Shown piece after piece: positions 51,857 to 59,685 of a stretch of DNA of 64,000 nt; the stretch's first letter is position 1, and every line of letters begins with the position of its first letter. This DNA comes from Prosthecobacter sp. (GTDB taxonomy: Bacteria > Verrucomicrobiota > Verrucomicrobiia > Verrucomicrobiales > Verrucomicrobiaceae). The position numbers were made by a program, and so were the translations under genes. Under the pieces are notes generated by a model. It was not told the DNA's origin and did no database searches. It saw only the letters and a list, made by a program, of their open reading frames with translations. Where the stretch lies: the NCBI GenBank assembly GCA_017853885.1, contig JAFMIR010000012.1, positions 42,045 to 106,044 of the forward strand, read 5' to 3'.

Positions 51857-52865
51857 TCTTTGGCTTGCCCTTCTTCCCTTTGCCTTTCGCTTCACCTGAG
51901 CCGGTCATCATGCGCGGATCAGGCGCGGGCTTTTCGCGGGAAGCAGGCTCGGCAGCACCGCCGCGGACGGCAAGGACGAGCAACCGCTCGGTTTTGTCGG
52001 CATAAGTGACGAGGCCGGTGGTGAAATCGACATACCAGGCGCGTTCGGCGCGGTTGCTCTGAGTGGTGGAGGACCAATACGCGGTGGATTCGGCATGCGG
52101 GAAAAGTTTCCGGTCGAGCGAGGGCTGCGTGAGGCGGTCGTCGCTCAGCGAGCGGAGTTCTTTGATGTTCGGCAGCCGCCAGCCGTTTTGACCGGCGAGC
52201 CAGAGGCTATCGCAGTGCTTCAGCGCCTCCTCCCACGTCATGCCTTCGGCGGGACCGATTTTTTGCCACGTCAAACCGGTGCGCGAGTCGGTGAGCGTGC
52301 CATTGCCATGATCCGTAAGGCTGGGGCCGTCACCAAGCTTCGACGTGCCACGCACGCAGCGCACATGCACGGGCCGCTCGCCACCAGCGCTGACCGTTTC
52401 CGCCTTTGCATGTGCGCCGATGCCGCCGCCCGTGTTCACAAGCCAGATTTTCGATGAATCATCCGCACGCGGCGAATCTGTCCACCAGTAGCGGGCCTCG
52501 GTGGCGGTGAAAATCGTCGTGTCCATCGCCGGGCCGTGCATGGCGTGGTTCATGAGGCTGAAAAGCTCCATGCTGCCCGGCAGCCGCCAGTCATCGTGAC
52601 CGGCCAGCGTGAGGCTCTGCGCATGCTCGCGGGCCTTTTCATGCGTCATCTCGCCGCCGTCGGTCTTTTGCCACATCAGTCCCGTCACGAGATCGGTCAC
52701 GGTGCCATCGCCGTTGTCTTTGAACGTAGGCTGCGAGCCTTTGAAGTCCGCGTCCTCGCCAAAAGTCTGCGTGTATCGCGTCGTCTGGCCGGTGTCGGAC
52801 AATTGGCCGAAGCACGTCGTGCCGGCAAAAAGCCCGATGAGGCTGAAAAAGGTTCGCGCATTCAT
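51852..52865 (-). CDS. Secreted protein with two DUF1566 domains and basic tail
   Basis: 337 residues from ATG 52865 (signal MNARTFFSLIGLFAGTTCFG). Two DUF1566 (Legionella collagen-like C-terminal) domains: the first (about 45-175) with DNGDGTVTDLVTGLMWQK, DDWRLPGSMELFSL and RYWWTDS; the second (about 180-300) with DHGNGTLTDSRTGLTWQK, NGWRLPNIKELRSL and TAYWSSTTQ. The tail EAKGKGKKGKPKK is lysine/glycine-rich. It is homologous end to end to residues about 545-900 of the giant protein, including the TFGED linker before the first domain. Known role of DUF1566 is carbohydrate or collagen-like binding in some proteins; unclear here. Last gene of the operon that begins with the sigma gene at 58624; 7 bases after the sulfatase. 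Confidence 0.9.
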   Translation of the reverse strand: MNARTFFSLIGLFAGTTCFGQLSDTGQTTRYTQTFGEDADFKGSQPTFKDNGDGTVTDLVTGLMWQKTDGGEMTHEKAREHAQSLTLAGHDDWRLPGSMELFSLMNHAMHGPAMDTTIFTATEARYWWTDSPRADDSSKIWLVNTGGGIGAHAKAETVSAGGERPVHVRCVRGTSKLGDGPSLTDHGNGTLTDSRTGLTWQKIGPAEGMTWEEALKHCDSLWLAGQNGWRLPNIKELRSLSDDRLTQPSLDRKLFPHAESTAYWSSTTQSNRAERAWYVDFTTGLVTYADKTERLLVLAVRGGAAEPASREKPAPDPRMMTGSGEAKGKGKKGKPKK

Positions 52866-52872
52866 CTTTGGC

Positions 52873-54210
52873 TCAATTCTTCGGTTTGCCCTTTCCTTTG
52901 CCTTTGCCCTTCGGTTTGCCGCTGGAGACCTCACCGCGCTCCAGCGCCGAAACAGCGTCTGTGCCGAGCCCTGCCAAAACATGCGCTTTGAGCTCGGTGA
53001 CGAGCTTTTCGGTGATGTCGGCCCGTTGACGCGACAAATCACGCGTTTCGCCGAGATCGTTCTTCAAATCGAAGAGCATCGCCTCCTTCGTGTCCCAGTA
53101 GTAGAGCACCTTGTAGTCGCCACGACGAATCGCCGACTGCGGATGATCGATCTCGACCGGTTGATGCCAGACGAAGCGATCAATCGGCCGCTTCACCGGC
53201 TCTTTGCCGCCGCTAAGCAACAATGGCAGCCAACTCCCGCCTTCCACACCTCTCGGCATCGCATAACCCGGTGCGGCAAAGTCGAGCACCGTCGCCATCA
53301 GGTCGTAGAGAATCACCGGCGTGTCACAACGCGTGCCGGGCTTGATGCCCGGGCAGCGCACGATCAACGGCTCACGCAATCCACCCTCGCCGAGGTTTCC
53401 TTTGCCACCGTTCAGGATCTCCGTGCGGCCGCCGTTGTCGGAACTGTAGATCACCACCGTGTTCTCCGCGATGCGCAGCGTGTCGAGAGTCTTCAAAACC
53501 TCGCCGATGCACGTGTCGAAGTCTTCCGTCATCGCCGCGACGACCGCGCGATCCCCTTTCCCGCTGCCACCGCTGAGTCCTTCATACTTTTTCAGCGTCG
53601 CCGCGAGCGCCTGCGGCTTTTGATGCGGCGCATAGTAGCTCAGTTGCAGGTAAAACGGCTTCTGCTCCTTCACTTTCGACTCTATGAAGGCTTTCGCACG
53701 TCGCGTGATGCCGAACGACTGCTTCGGGTCCTCCGGATCGGTCGTGTCGCCGTCCTCGTTCATCGTGATGCCATCGCTCGCGTCGTAGCCCATCGACTCC
53801 GGTGTGTGAAACCACTGCCACTTGCCGAAATGCGCCGCGCGATACGCCGGATTCGCCTTCTTTAGCGTGTTCACCAGCGAATCCAGCACTGACGCACTCC
53901 AGTTACGCGCCGACTTGTCCGGTGCATTCAACGTCGTCGTCGTGCGCCCCATCTGAATTGCCGCCCGCGAGCACTCGCACTTGCAATGCGCCGAGTAAGC
54001 CTGCGAAAACGTCATTCCCTGCGCTGCCAGCTTTTCCAGATTCGGCGTCCGAAATACCGCCGTTGCGCTCAACGGTTCATCCAACTTCATCCGCACAGAG
54101 GTGCCGCTCCATGACTGATCATCCGCGAGAATAAAAACAAAGTTAGGAAGGACAGCGAAAGCCTCGCCATTCAAGAAAAAGCCGAGAAACAAAGATAGTA
54201 GTAGCCTCAT
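52873..54210 (-). CDS. Secreted sulfatase-family protein with unusual CECSR motif
   Basis: 445 residues from ATG 54210, which shares its A with the TGA of the upstream gene (TGATG); GTG 54213 is an alternative. Signal peptide MRLLLSLFLGFFLNGEAFA. Sulfatase core: NFVFILADDQSWSG (metal aspartates), the maturation region HCKCECSRAAIQMGR (Cys78, Arg82), GKWQWFHTPESMGYD near 125, and IYSSDNGGRTE near 255. The Pro of the formylglycine motif C-x-P-x-R is Cys80, so conversion by the usual maturase is doubtful. The C-terminus is a lysine/glycine tail (KPKGKGKGKGKPKN). Coupled to the YHYH protein gene and followed by the DUF1566 gene. Confidence 0.9.
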   Translation of the reverse strand: MRLLLSLFLGFFLNGEAFAVLPNFVFILADDQSWSGTSVRMKLDEPLSATAVFRTPNLEKLAAQGMTFSQAYSAHCKCECSRAAIQMGRTTTTLNAPDKSARNWSASVLDSLVNTLKKANPAYRAAHFGKWQWFHTPESMGYDASDGITMNEDGDTTDPEDPKQSFGITRRAKAFIESKVKEQKPFYLQLSYYAPHQKPQALAATLKKYEGLSGGSGKGDRAVVAAMTEDFDTCIGEVLKTLDTLRIAENTVVIYSSDNGGRTEILNGGKGNLGEGGLREPLIVRCPGIKPGTRCDTPVILYDLMATVLDFAAPGYAMPRGVEGGSWLPLLLSGGKEPVKRPIDRFVWHQPVEIDHPQSAIRRGDYKVLYYWDTKEAMLFDLKNDLGETRDLSRQRADITEKLVTELKAHVLAGLGTDAVSALERGEVSSGKPKGKGKGKGKPKN

Positions 54211-57170
54211 CACTGAAGAGGGGCTCCTTTCACATCCAGATCAGGCTTTGTGTTCCAGCGTGGCGTCCAACCCGGTTTTTCAATCTTGGTGCGGAAGATG
54301 ACGGTGTTGTCGAGGGCGATGTCGTCAGTCCAGATGAACTTAGCTCCCTCGAAGTCATTGTCGAAGTAAGGCTGCTTGGGATCGACTTCTTCGACGCTGT
54401 ATTCTTTGGCATTTTTCCAGCTGGTGTCATCGAAATCAATGGCCCACCAATTGGCGGGAAGAGGTTCTTGAATGACTTGGGGGTTGGCGGTGTCGCCATT
54501 GACCGGGCCGTGAAAAAAGTTTTTCGCCTTCCAATTCGCGTTCGTGACAGTGCCATCGGCAAATTTGATGCATAGGCCTGCGTCGCCGATGCTGCTGCCG
54601 TATTCCATGCCGGTTTTCGGATCCGCGTTATCCTTAGCGAGCACGGCGATCGTCATCGGATACTCGGGGAGAAAATCGACGCTGACAACGTTGTGAGGCG
54701 TGAACTGAATGCTGTCTACAGCGACGAGTCGACCGTTCACATAGAGCATGAACCAATTGTCGGCATAGACGTTGAGTTTGATCGTGTCCGCCATGCTGGG
54801 CTTCACAAGGCCGGGGGGACCGCCTTTTCCTTTTCCTTTGCCACCGCCTTTTTTGCCTTCGCCACCACCACCGGGGCCTTTCGGGCGATCACCAGCGGGA
54901 CCTTGCGGAGAAGGCTCGGGCGGACGGACGGTGTTTTGGGCCAATTCGGTGCGGTCGGGCGGTTGGGTAGCAGGTGGATTGAAAATGTTGTCAAGGGGGC
55001 GTGTGCCGCCGGGGCCGGGAGGAGGCGCGGGTGTGACCTCGGGACGCACGAAGGACTTGTCGTTGTCATAAATGGCCACGGGACGCGAAGGGTCGCCACG
55101 ACGGCCACCACCTTGACCACCACGACCGGCTTCACCGACCTGTCCCTGGCTGACATGCACGACACGCAGTGACGAACTCGCCATCACCTTGCCCTGCATC
55201 GCGGTGAGGAGTTCTACGCGGCCGGGTGTGCCGACGACTTTTAGCGGCGCTTTGAGGGCATAGATCGTGATGACGTAGGTGCGCGAACCGGCTCCTTTCG
55301 ACATCGGTGGCTCGTAGCCGACTTCGCCTTTGAAGCCGGTGCCCATCTTGCCGATGCCTTGCGCGTTTTTGGGCAGTGCGGCGACGTTCGCGGGGATGTC
55401 ATACATCGTCCAATACCACTTCATATTCCCCTCCTTATCGGCGTGGTCCATGATCAAGGCGTAGCTCTGTGTGTCAGCGGGTGCGCCTTTCCATGCTAGC
55501 GGCAGCGTGGCGGCCTCGCCATCGCCGGTGTAGTCGCGTGGCATCTCGGTGAGGTCTTCCATGACCGGGCTGGTGAGCAAAAACTTGCCATCGCTACTGC
55601 GTGGTTGGTCGGGACGCTCGACAAAGGTGTCCTTGCCGCCACCTTTGCCACCACCACCGCCCATGCCTTTGCCGCCAGGGCCACCGCCGCCTTTTGGACC
55701 ACCTTGACGTTCTTGACCGCCCATCGAGCGATCTTGATTTTCTGGACCGGATTGACGTGGCTCAGCGGCCGCGACGGGCTGCCCCTGCCACTCGCTGGCT
55801 TCGAGCTGGCCGTTGCGATTTTTGTCCATGTCGGTGAAGACCGCTTTGGCCTTCGCCATCGCCTCAGGAATGGCAATGCCATTTTTCGCGGCATTCGACT
55901 TCGCGTTGTCGGCAAACTCCTGCGCAGTGACGACGCCATCGCCATTTACATCAAGAATGCCTTCGATGGCGGCCTGCGGACGCGGAGGACGTCCGCCATC
56001 CTCGCCAGGACGTGGCGGTGGCGGATCATCGCGGCGCATCTCGCCCTCGCGACCACCTTTGCCCTGACCCTTGCCTTTTCCTTTGCCCTTCATGCCTTCG
56101 GGGCCACCGCCACCGGGCGGACGACCGCCACCTCCGCCGCCACCTTGACGACGTGCGGTGTAAACTTCATCGGCCTGACCTTCGCGTCCGTTGTCAAAAT
56201 GGAAAGGATAGGTGCCATCGGCCTTGATCGAGTAGCTGACGCTGCGCTTGTCGCCATTCACCTCGTAGCTGAGTTTGTAGCTGTCCTTGCCGGTGCTTTC
56301 GAAGGCGGTGATCTTCGCGCCACGCAGCGCGGTGAGAGCCTCGCGAACGCCTTGTGCACGTGGCTGCGGATCGACCTGCTCACCAGCCTCGACGACCTCG
56401 CCGTGGAAGCCACCGAAGACATACGGATACTTGTTCGACGCATGATAATGGTAGCCGATCTTCGCGTCGTCGTGACCGTTGCACTCGTCGAGATTCGCCA
56501 CCGGCGATCCATCCGGCTCCGTGAGGCCGTAAACGGGATAACCATCGAGCGCATACGCCACCGGCATGCCTTTGCCGACCTGCGCCTGCAGATGCAGCGG
56601 CGCGATGTGGTAGTGATAATCATCCGCACGTCCGCAATGGCCGCCCCACTGATCCAACTCGCCGATTTCATAGCTGATCTCGCCGCGATTGTTCTGCGGA
56701 TTGAAGATCGGGATGCCATTCACGGCCAAGGCGATCGCGCCACGCAGGAAGCGGCCTTTGATCATCGCCGGTTCCTTCGCCGCAACAGGCTTCAGCGGGA
56801 TGCGCCACGCATTGTCATCGAAATACGGCTGCGGCAGCGGCACCTGCTGCTGCCACGCGGTGATGCCGACCATCATGTTGTGATCCGGCAGGCCGTTCGA
56901 GCCGACATAGAGAAACTCGCCATCTGCCCGCAGATCGAGCTTCGTGAAGGGCAGGAAGGCCTTCGCCGCCTGCGGCGCATTCACAGCATTCGCCACGGCT
57001 GCGGCCGCGAGTTGCACGATCGAGGCCGTGGAGGCGACTTCGGTCATGCCGCGTTCACGTTTCCATTCTTCAAGGATATGATCCCGCAGCACCTCACGAT
57101 CGGTGGTGGTCCAATCATGCGCAGCGAGGCTCGTTGTGAACAGCAGGAGGACAGGAAGTGTTTTCATCAT
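54210..57170 (-). CDS. Secreted YHYH/EF-hand/PEBP (Raf-like)/lectin-like multidomain protein
   Basis: 986 residues with signal MMKTLPVLLLFTTSLAA. The YHYH domain (about 20-330) has Tyr185-His186-Tyr187-His188 in ADDYHYHIAPLH and matches the N-terminus of the giant protein. A Gly/Lys/Pro-rich linker comes next. Two EF-hands (DVNGDGVVTAQEF near 404 and DMDKNRNGQLEASEW near 445) should bind calcium. A PEBP/YbhB domain (about 530-690) contains LPLAWKGAPADTQSYALIMDHAD. A second Gly/Lys/Pro linker leads to a C-terminal jelly roll (about 792-970, NWFMLYVNGRLVAVD). Probably an extracellular, calcium-dependent binding protein or enzyme; YHYH may bind a metal. It is 3 bases after the anti-sigma gene and overlaps the sulfatase start. 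Confidence 0.88.
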   Translation of the reverse strand: MMKTLPVLLLFTTSLAAHDWTTTDREVLRDHILEEWKRERGMTEVASTASIVQLAAAAVANAVNAPQAAKAFLPFTKLDLRADGEFLYVGSNGLPDHNMMVGITAWQQQVPLPQPYFDDNAWRIPLKPVAAKEPAMIKGRFLRGAIALAVNGIPIFNPQNNRGEISYEIGELDQWGGHCGRADDYHYHIAPLHLQAQVGKGMPVAYALDGYPVYGLTEPDGSPVANLDECNGHDDAKIGYHYHASNKYPYVFGGFHGEVVEAGEQVDPQPRAQGVREALTALRGAKITAFESTGKDSYKLSYEVNGDKRSVSYSIKADGTYPFHFDNGREGQADEVYTARRQGGGGGGGRPPGGGGPEGMKGKGKGKGQGKGGREGEMRRDDPPPPRPGEDGGRPPRPQAAIEGILDVNGDGVVTAQEFADNAKSNAAKNGIAIPEAMAKAKAVFTDMDKNRNGQLEASEWQGQPVAAAEPRQSGPENQDRSMGGQERQGGPKGGGGPGGKGMGGGGGKGGGKDTFVERPDQPRSSDGKFLLTSPVMEDLTEMPRDYTGDGEAATLPLAWKGAPADTQSYALIMDHADKEGNMKWYWTMYDIPANVAALPKNAQGIGKMGTGFKGEVGYEPPMSKGAGSRTYVITIYALKAPLKVVGTPGRVELLTAMQGKVMASSSLRVVHVSQGQVGEAGRGGQGGGRRGDPSRPVAIYDNDKSFVRPEVTPAPPPGPGGTRPLDNIFNPPATQPPDRTELAQNTVRPPEPSPQGPAGDRPKGPGGGGEGKKGGGKGKGKGGPPGLVKPSMADTIKLNVYADNWFMLYVNGRLVAVDSIQFTPHNVVSVDFLPEYPMTIAVLAKDNADPKTGMEYGSSIGDAGLCIKFADGTVTNANWKAKNFFHGPVNGDTANPQVIQEPLPANWWAIDFDDTSWKNAKEYSVEEVDPKQPYFDNDFEGAKFIWTDDIALDNTVIFRTKIEKPGWTPRWNTKPDLDVKGAPLQ

Positions 57171-57173
57171 GGA

Positions 57174-58100
57174 TCAAGGTTTAATGTCGGCTGACTCGTT
57201 AATGACTTCGCGGTCAGGTTCGTGATGCGCTTGGTGAGTAAAGAAGTCGCCGGGGAAGACTGTTTCGCTGGTCAGTTCGAGACTCACGGCTCTTGGGCCA
57301 CCTTTTTCCTCCGGTAGGCCGTGCAGTTCCATTTTAACCACCATGCCAGTGTCTTGCCGGAATTGGAATTCCATACTCGGCAGGCCACGTTTATCACGGT
57401 TACGCTTGTGGGCACTCAGGCATCGCAACGTGGGATCGGCAGAGTCATCGCGGATCGTTAGATCATAATCCACCGCCAAGGAGAGAAAAAGGCTCCTCAG
57501 ATCCATGAAGGGCAGGTTTTGGTATTCACCCGGAATGCCGCCGCGGAAACGATTCGTCTCATGGCTAACGCGAACAGGTCCTTTGCCGCGAATGTCCCAG
57601 TTGGTCTGGCCATCGGAGCCAGTGATCACCTGTCCGCCATGGTTCAATACGCGCACGAGAACAAACTCTGAAAGGCCGCGCAAATGAAGCGTGGCACCTT
57701 CATAGCTGACACTTCGCCCATCTTTGAGAGCTTGCCACGGGTCGCCAGCCAATACGCGTATCGTATAACTGCGATCTTTCGCCTGCTCCCAAGCTGCGAT
57801 GATCTGGGAAACGGCTGCTGCAGCCGGGTTGGGCGAGATGAGAAAAAACGTGAACCCTATGAACAGCAAAGCGGCAGCCGCCCAGCCGGCCCACTGCCAT
57901 GTTGAGCGCCACACTGTCGGCCTCACCTTAGGCATGGTCGCTGAGACAGCCCCAGCACGCCATGTCAACAAGGCATGAATCTTCATCTGCCGGGCATACT
58001 CGGCGCGAGCAGATGCGTCCCTGCGCAGCAGCTCATTCAGCACCTCGCGATCCTCCTGCGAAAGTGTGCCGTCAATCAAGGATTGGACTTTGTCATTCAT
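57174..58100 (-). CDS. Anti-sigma factor with LolA/RseB-like periplasmic domain (putative)
   Basis: 308 residues, start ATG 58100 overlapping the sigma gene stop (ATGA). The cytoplasmic part (1-70) has SLIDGTLSQEDREVLNELL and ARAEYARQMKIHALLTW, the usual short anti-sigma-like helices. One transmembrane helix (about 75-97, WAGWAAAALLFIGFTFFLIS). The periplasmic part (100-308) is beta-rich with VSYEGATLHLRGLSEFVLVRVL, GSDGQTNWDIRG and KRGLPSMEFQFRQDTGMVVKMELHG; strand order and wording resemble LolA/RseB-like lipid- or signal-sensing domains. I infer a membrane anti-sigma factor with its own sensor. The next gene, the YHYH protein, starts 3 bases later. Confidence 0.75.
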   Translation of the reverse strand: MNDKVQSLIDGTLSQEDREVLNELLRRDASARAEYARQMKIHALLTWRAGAVSATMPKVRPTVWRSTWQWAGWAAAALLFIGFTFFLISPNPAAAAVSQIIAAWEQAKDRSYTIRVLAGDPWQALKDGRSVSYEGATLHLRGLSEFVLVRVLNHGGQVITGSDGQTNWDIRGKGPVRVSHETNRFRGGIPGEYQNLPFMDLRSLFLSLAVDYDLTIRDDSADPTLRCLSAHKRNRDKRGLPSMEFQFRQDTGMVVKMELHGLPEEKGGPRAVSLELTSETVFPGDFFTHQAHHEPDREVINESADIKP

Positions 58101-58624
58101 GCGAAATCCTCCTGTGAGAGTTTGTTCATGATGCAACCATGCAAGGCCTTGCGAATACGATACAGCAAAGCTGCCAAGGCGTTCTCCGGCTGACCTTGGC
58201 GCTTGGCGATCGCACGCACGGTCTCGCCTCGATCATACCGCGCTGTGATCAGCTCCCGCTGACCTTGAGGCAAAGCTGCCAAACACGATTCCAGAGCCGA
58301 GAGCTCCCGATCATCCTGCGAATCTGCAAGCTCATCCGCCATGAGCTCAGCGGCTTCATTGTCCAAAACCAGTCGGGAACGATTCTGACGGGTGCGCCAC
58401 GCCATGACTTCAAACCGCGCCAAGGTCAGGGCCCACGGCAGAAAAGGGCGGCTCGTATCATAGCGATGCAGCTCCCGGCAGATCTTCACATTGACCTCTT
58501 GCAAGATATCCGACGCCCCCTCCTGCCCTGCCATCAAGGTCAGGATAAAAGCATAAAGAGAACTCTGCGCCGATGTGAGATGCCGCAGAAGTTCAGGGGA
58601 CAAAGTGTGGGGGTGGTCCGGCAT
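58097..58624 (-). CDS. ECF sigma-70 factor (Rhodopirellula/Verrucomicrobium type)
   Basis: 175 residues. Region 2: LYAFILTLMAGQEGASDILQEVNVKICRE and FLPWALTLARFEVMAWRTR. Region 4: LPQGQRELITARYDRGETVRAIAKRQGQPENALAALLYRIRKALHGCI. This wording is close to the TIGR02989-type sigma factors of planctomycetes and verrucomicrobia. It is first in a tightly overlapping operon with its anti-sigma factor, the YHYH protein, a sulfatase and the DUF1566 protein, so these secreted proteins are its probable regulon, autoregulated from the 118-base upstream gap. Confidence 0.94.
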   Translation of the reverse strand: MPDHPHTLSPELLRHLTSAQSSLYAFILTLMAGQEGASDILQEVNVKICRELHRYDTSRPFLPWALTLARFEVMAWRTRQNRSRLVLDNEAAELMADELADSQDDRELSALESCLAALPQGQRELITARYDRGETVRAIAKRQGQPENALAALLYRIRKALHGCIMNKLSQEDFA

Positions 58625-58742
58625 TCACTCACTTGAACCCAAGTCGCCGGAGTATGACGCAAAAAAGTAAGCTCCTTGCGTGGTTTACATCGAATAGAAG
58701 CTGAGACTGTAGCGATCCCGCACTGAAAGACCGATCGATGTA
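58625..58742 (-). promoter_or_regulatory. Upstream region of the sigma operon
   Basis: This 118-base gap lies between the esterase stop (58743) and the sigma start (58624). It is relatively A+T rich and would carry the operon promoter and perhaps the terminator of the esterase gene. I looked for an ECF-type AAC ... CGT pair; AAC-like and CGTCA sequences exist but about 23 bases apart, too far for a standard ECF promoter. No firm promoter call is made. Confidence 0.35.
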
Positions 58743-59645
58743 TCATCTTGTTTTGAGACCGCCGAGTGCCTCATTGTAAAAAGCCCAGTTTTCCTGACCG
58801 ATGGCATTGAGCAAAAGGTTTGGATGGTGTGGGATGCCTGTCAGCTGACGATAGGTATGCGGGATCTTCAAGGCGTCGAGATGCTGCTTGAATTCGCGGT
58901 TGAAACCGAGGGTCTCATCTCGGTCACCAATCATCTGACGGATCAGGAGGCCAGAGCGAAGCTTTTCGGCGTTTTGCTGCACAATCTGCCAAGGGCTCTG
59001 GGCACGATAGTAAGCCATGTCGCCGCCATAGACTGCACCGAGCACTTGCTCGCGACCCCGTGGCCCTGCACGAGGTGCCTCATTGAAGTCAGCCTGAAGA
59101 GGTCCCGCGCCAAGCAGCGATACGGCGGCGAAGAGCTCTGGATATTTGAAGCCCAGCCGCGCTGCGCCATAGCCGCCCATGCTGAAGCCTTCGATGATAC
59201 GGCCCTCACGTTTCGCCAGCGTACGGTAGTCGCGGTCGATGTGCGGCATGAGTTCATCAATGAACATGGTTTCCAACTTCACCGAGCCATCCTTCCAATC
59301 ACACCACATGCCCATTGGCAGCCCATTGGGAAAGACCAGGATCATTGGTGGAATTTTACCCGTCCGCATGGCTTCGCCATAGCGCTGGGCAACTTGTGCG
59401 GCAGACCCCGACGAGCTACCACCGCTGCCATGCAGCCAGTAGAGCACGGGAAAGCGTTGTTCTTTAGACGTATCATAACTGTCAGGTTTGAAAACATAGC
59501 AGCTCACAGGTTCACTAGCCGTTTTGCTGTCAAAAATCACACGTTGCAAACTTGGCGCATCCGTCTCAGGCAGCAGCCAGACATGCTTTTGCTGGGCGCC
59601 CAGCGAGGAGGTGAAGATGAGCAGGCAGAGAATTGAGGCTTTCAT
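58743..59645 (-). CDS. Secreted esterase-D/feruloyl-esterase-like alpha/beta hydrolase
   Basis: 300 residues with a signal peptide (MKASILCLLIFTSSLGAQQ). Motifs: FPVLYWLHGSGGSSSGSA (oxyanion loop, about 64-81), MWCDWKDGSVKLETMFIDELMPHID, and nucleophile elbow EGFSMGGYGA with Ser155; Asp in MIGDRDETLG near 240 and a His in GIPHHPNLL near 272 can complete the triad. The esterase D family includes feruloyl and acetyl-xylan esterases, so de-esterification of a polysaccharide is likely but unproven. It is 40 bases after the ceramidase-like gene and last in the run 63914-58743. Confidence 0.9.
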   Translation of the reverse strand: MKASILCLLIFTSSLGAQQKHVWLLPETDAPSLQRVIFDSKTASEPVSCYVFKPDSYDTSKEQRFPVLYWLHGSGGSSSGSAAQVAQRYGEAMRTGKIPPMILVFPNGLPMGMWCDWKDGSVKLETMFIDELMPHIDRDYRTLAKREGRIIEGFSMGGYGAARLGFKYPELFAAVSLLGAGPLQADFNEAPRAGPRGREQVLGAVYGGDMAYYRAQSPWQIVQQNAEKLRSGLLIRQMIGDRDETLGFNREFKQHLDALKIPHTYRQLTGIPHHPNLLLNAIGQENWAFYNEALGGLKTR

Positions 59646-59685
59646 GTGGCGGGTTGGAACGCAGCAAGCCGCAAAAGGTCGCGGC

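Noticed and set aside
55605..57194. 529-residue open frame on the plus strand
   Set aside because: Antisense to the YHYH/PEBP gene, which has clear domains and operon coupling; the plus frame shows only repetitive hydrophobic residues from the complementary strand.
58625..58742. ECF promoter upstream of the sigma operon
   Set aside because: Candidate AAC and CGTCA elements are about 23 bases apart, outside the usual ECF spacing.
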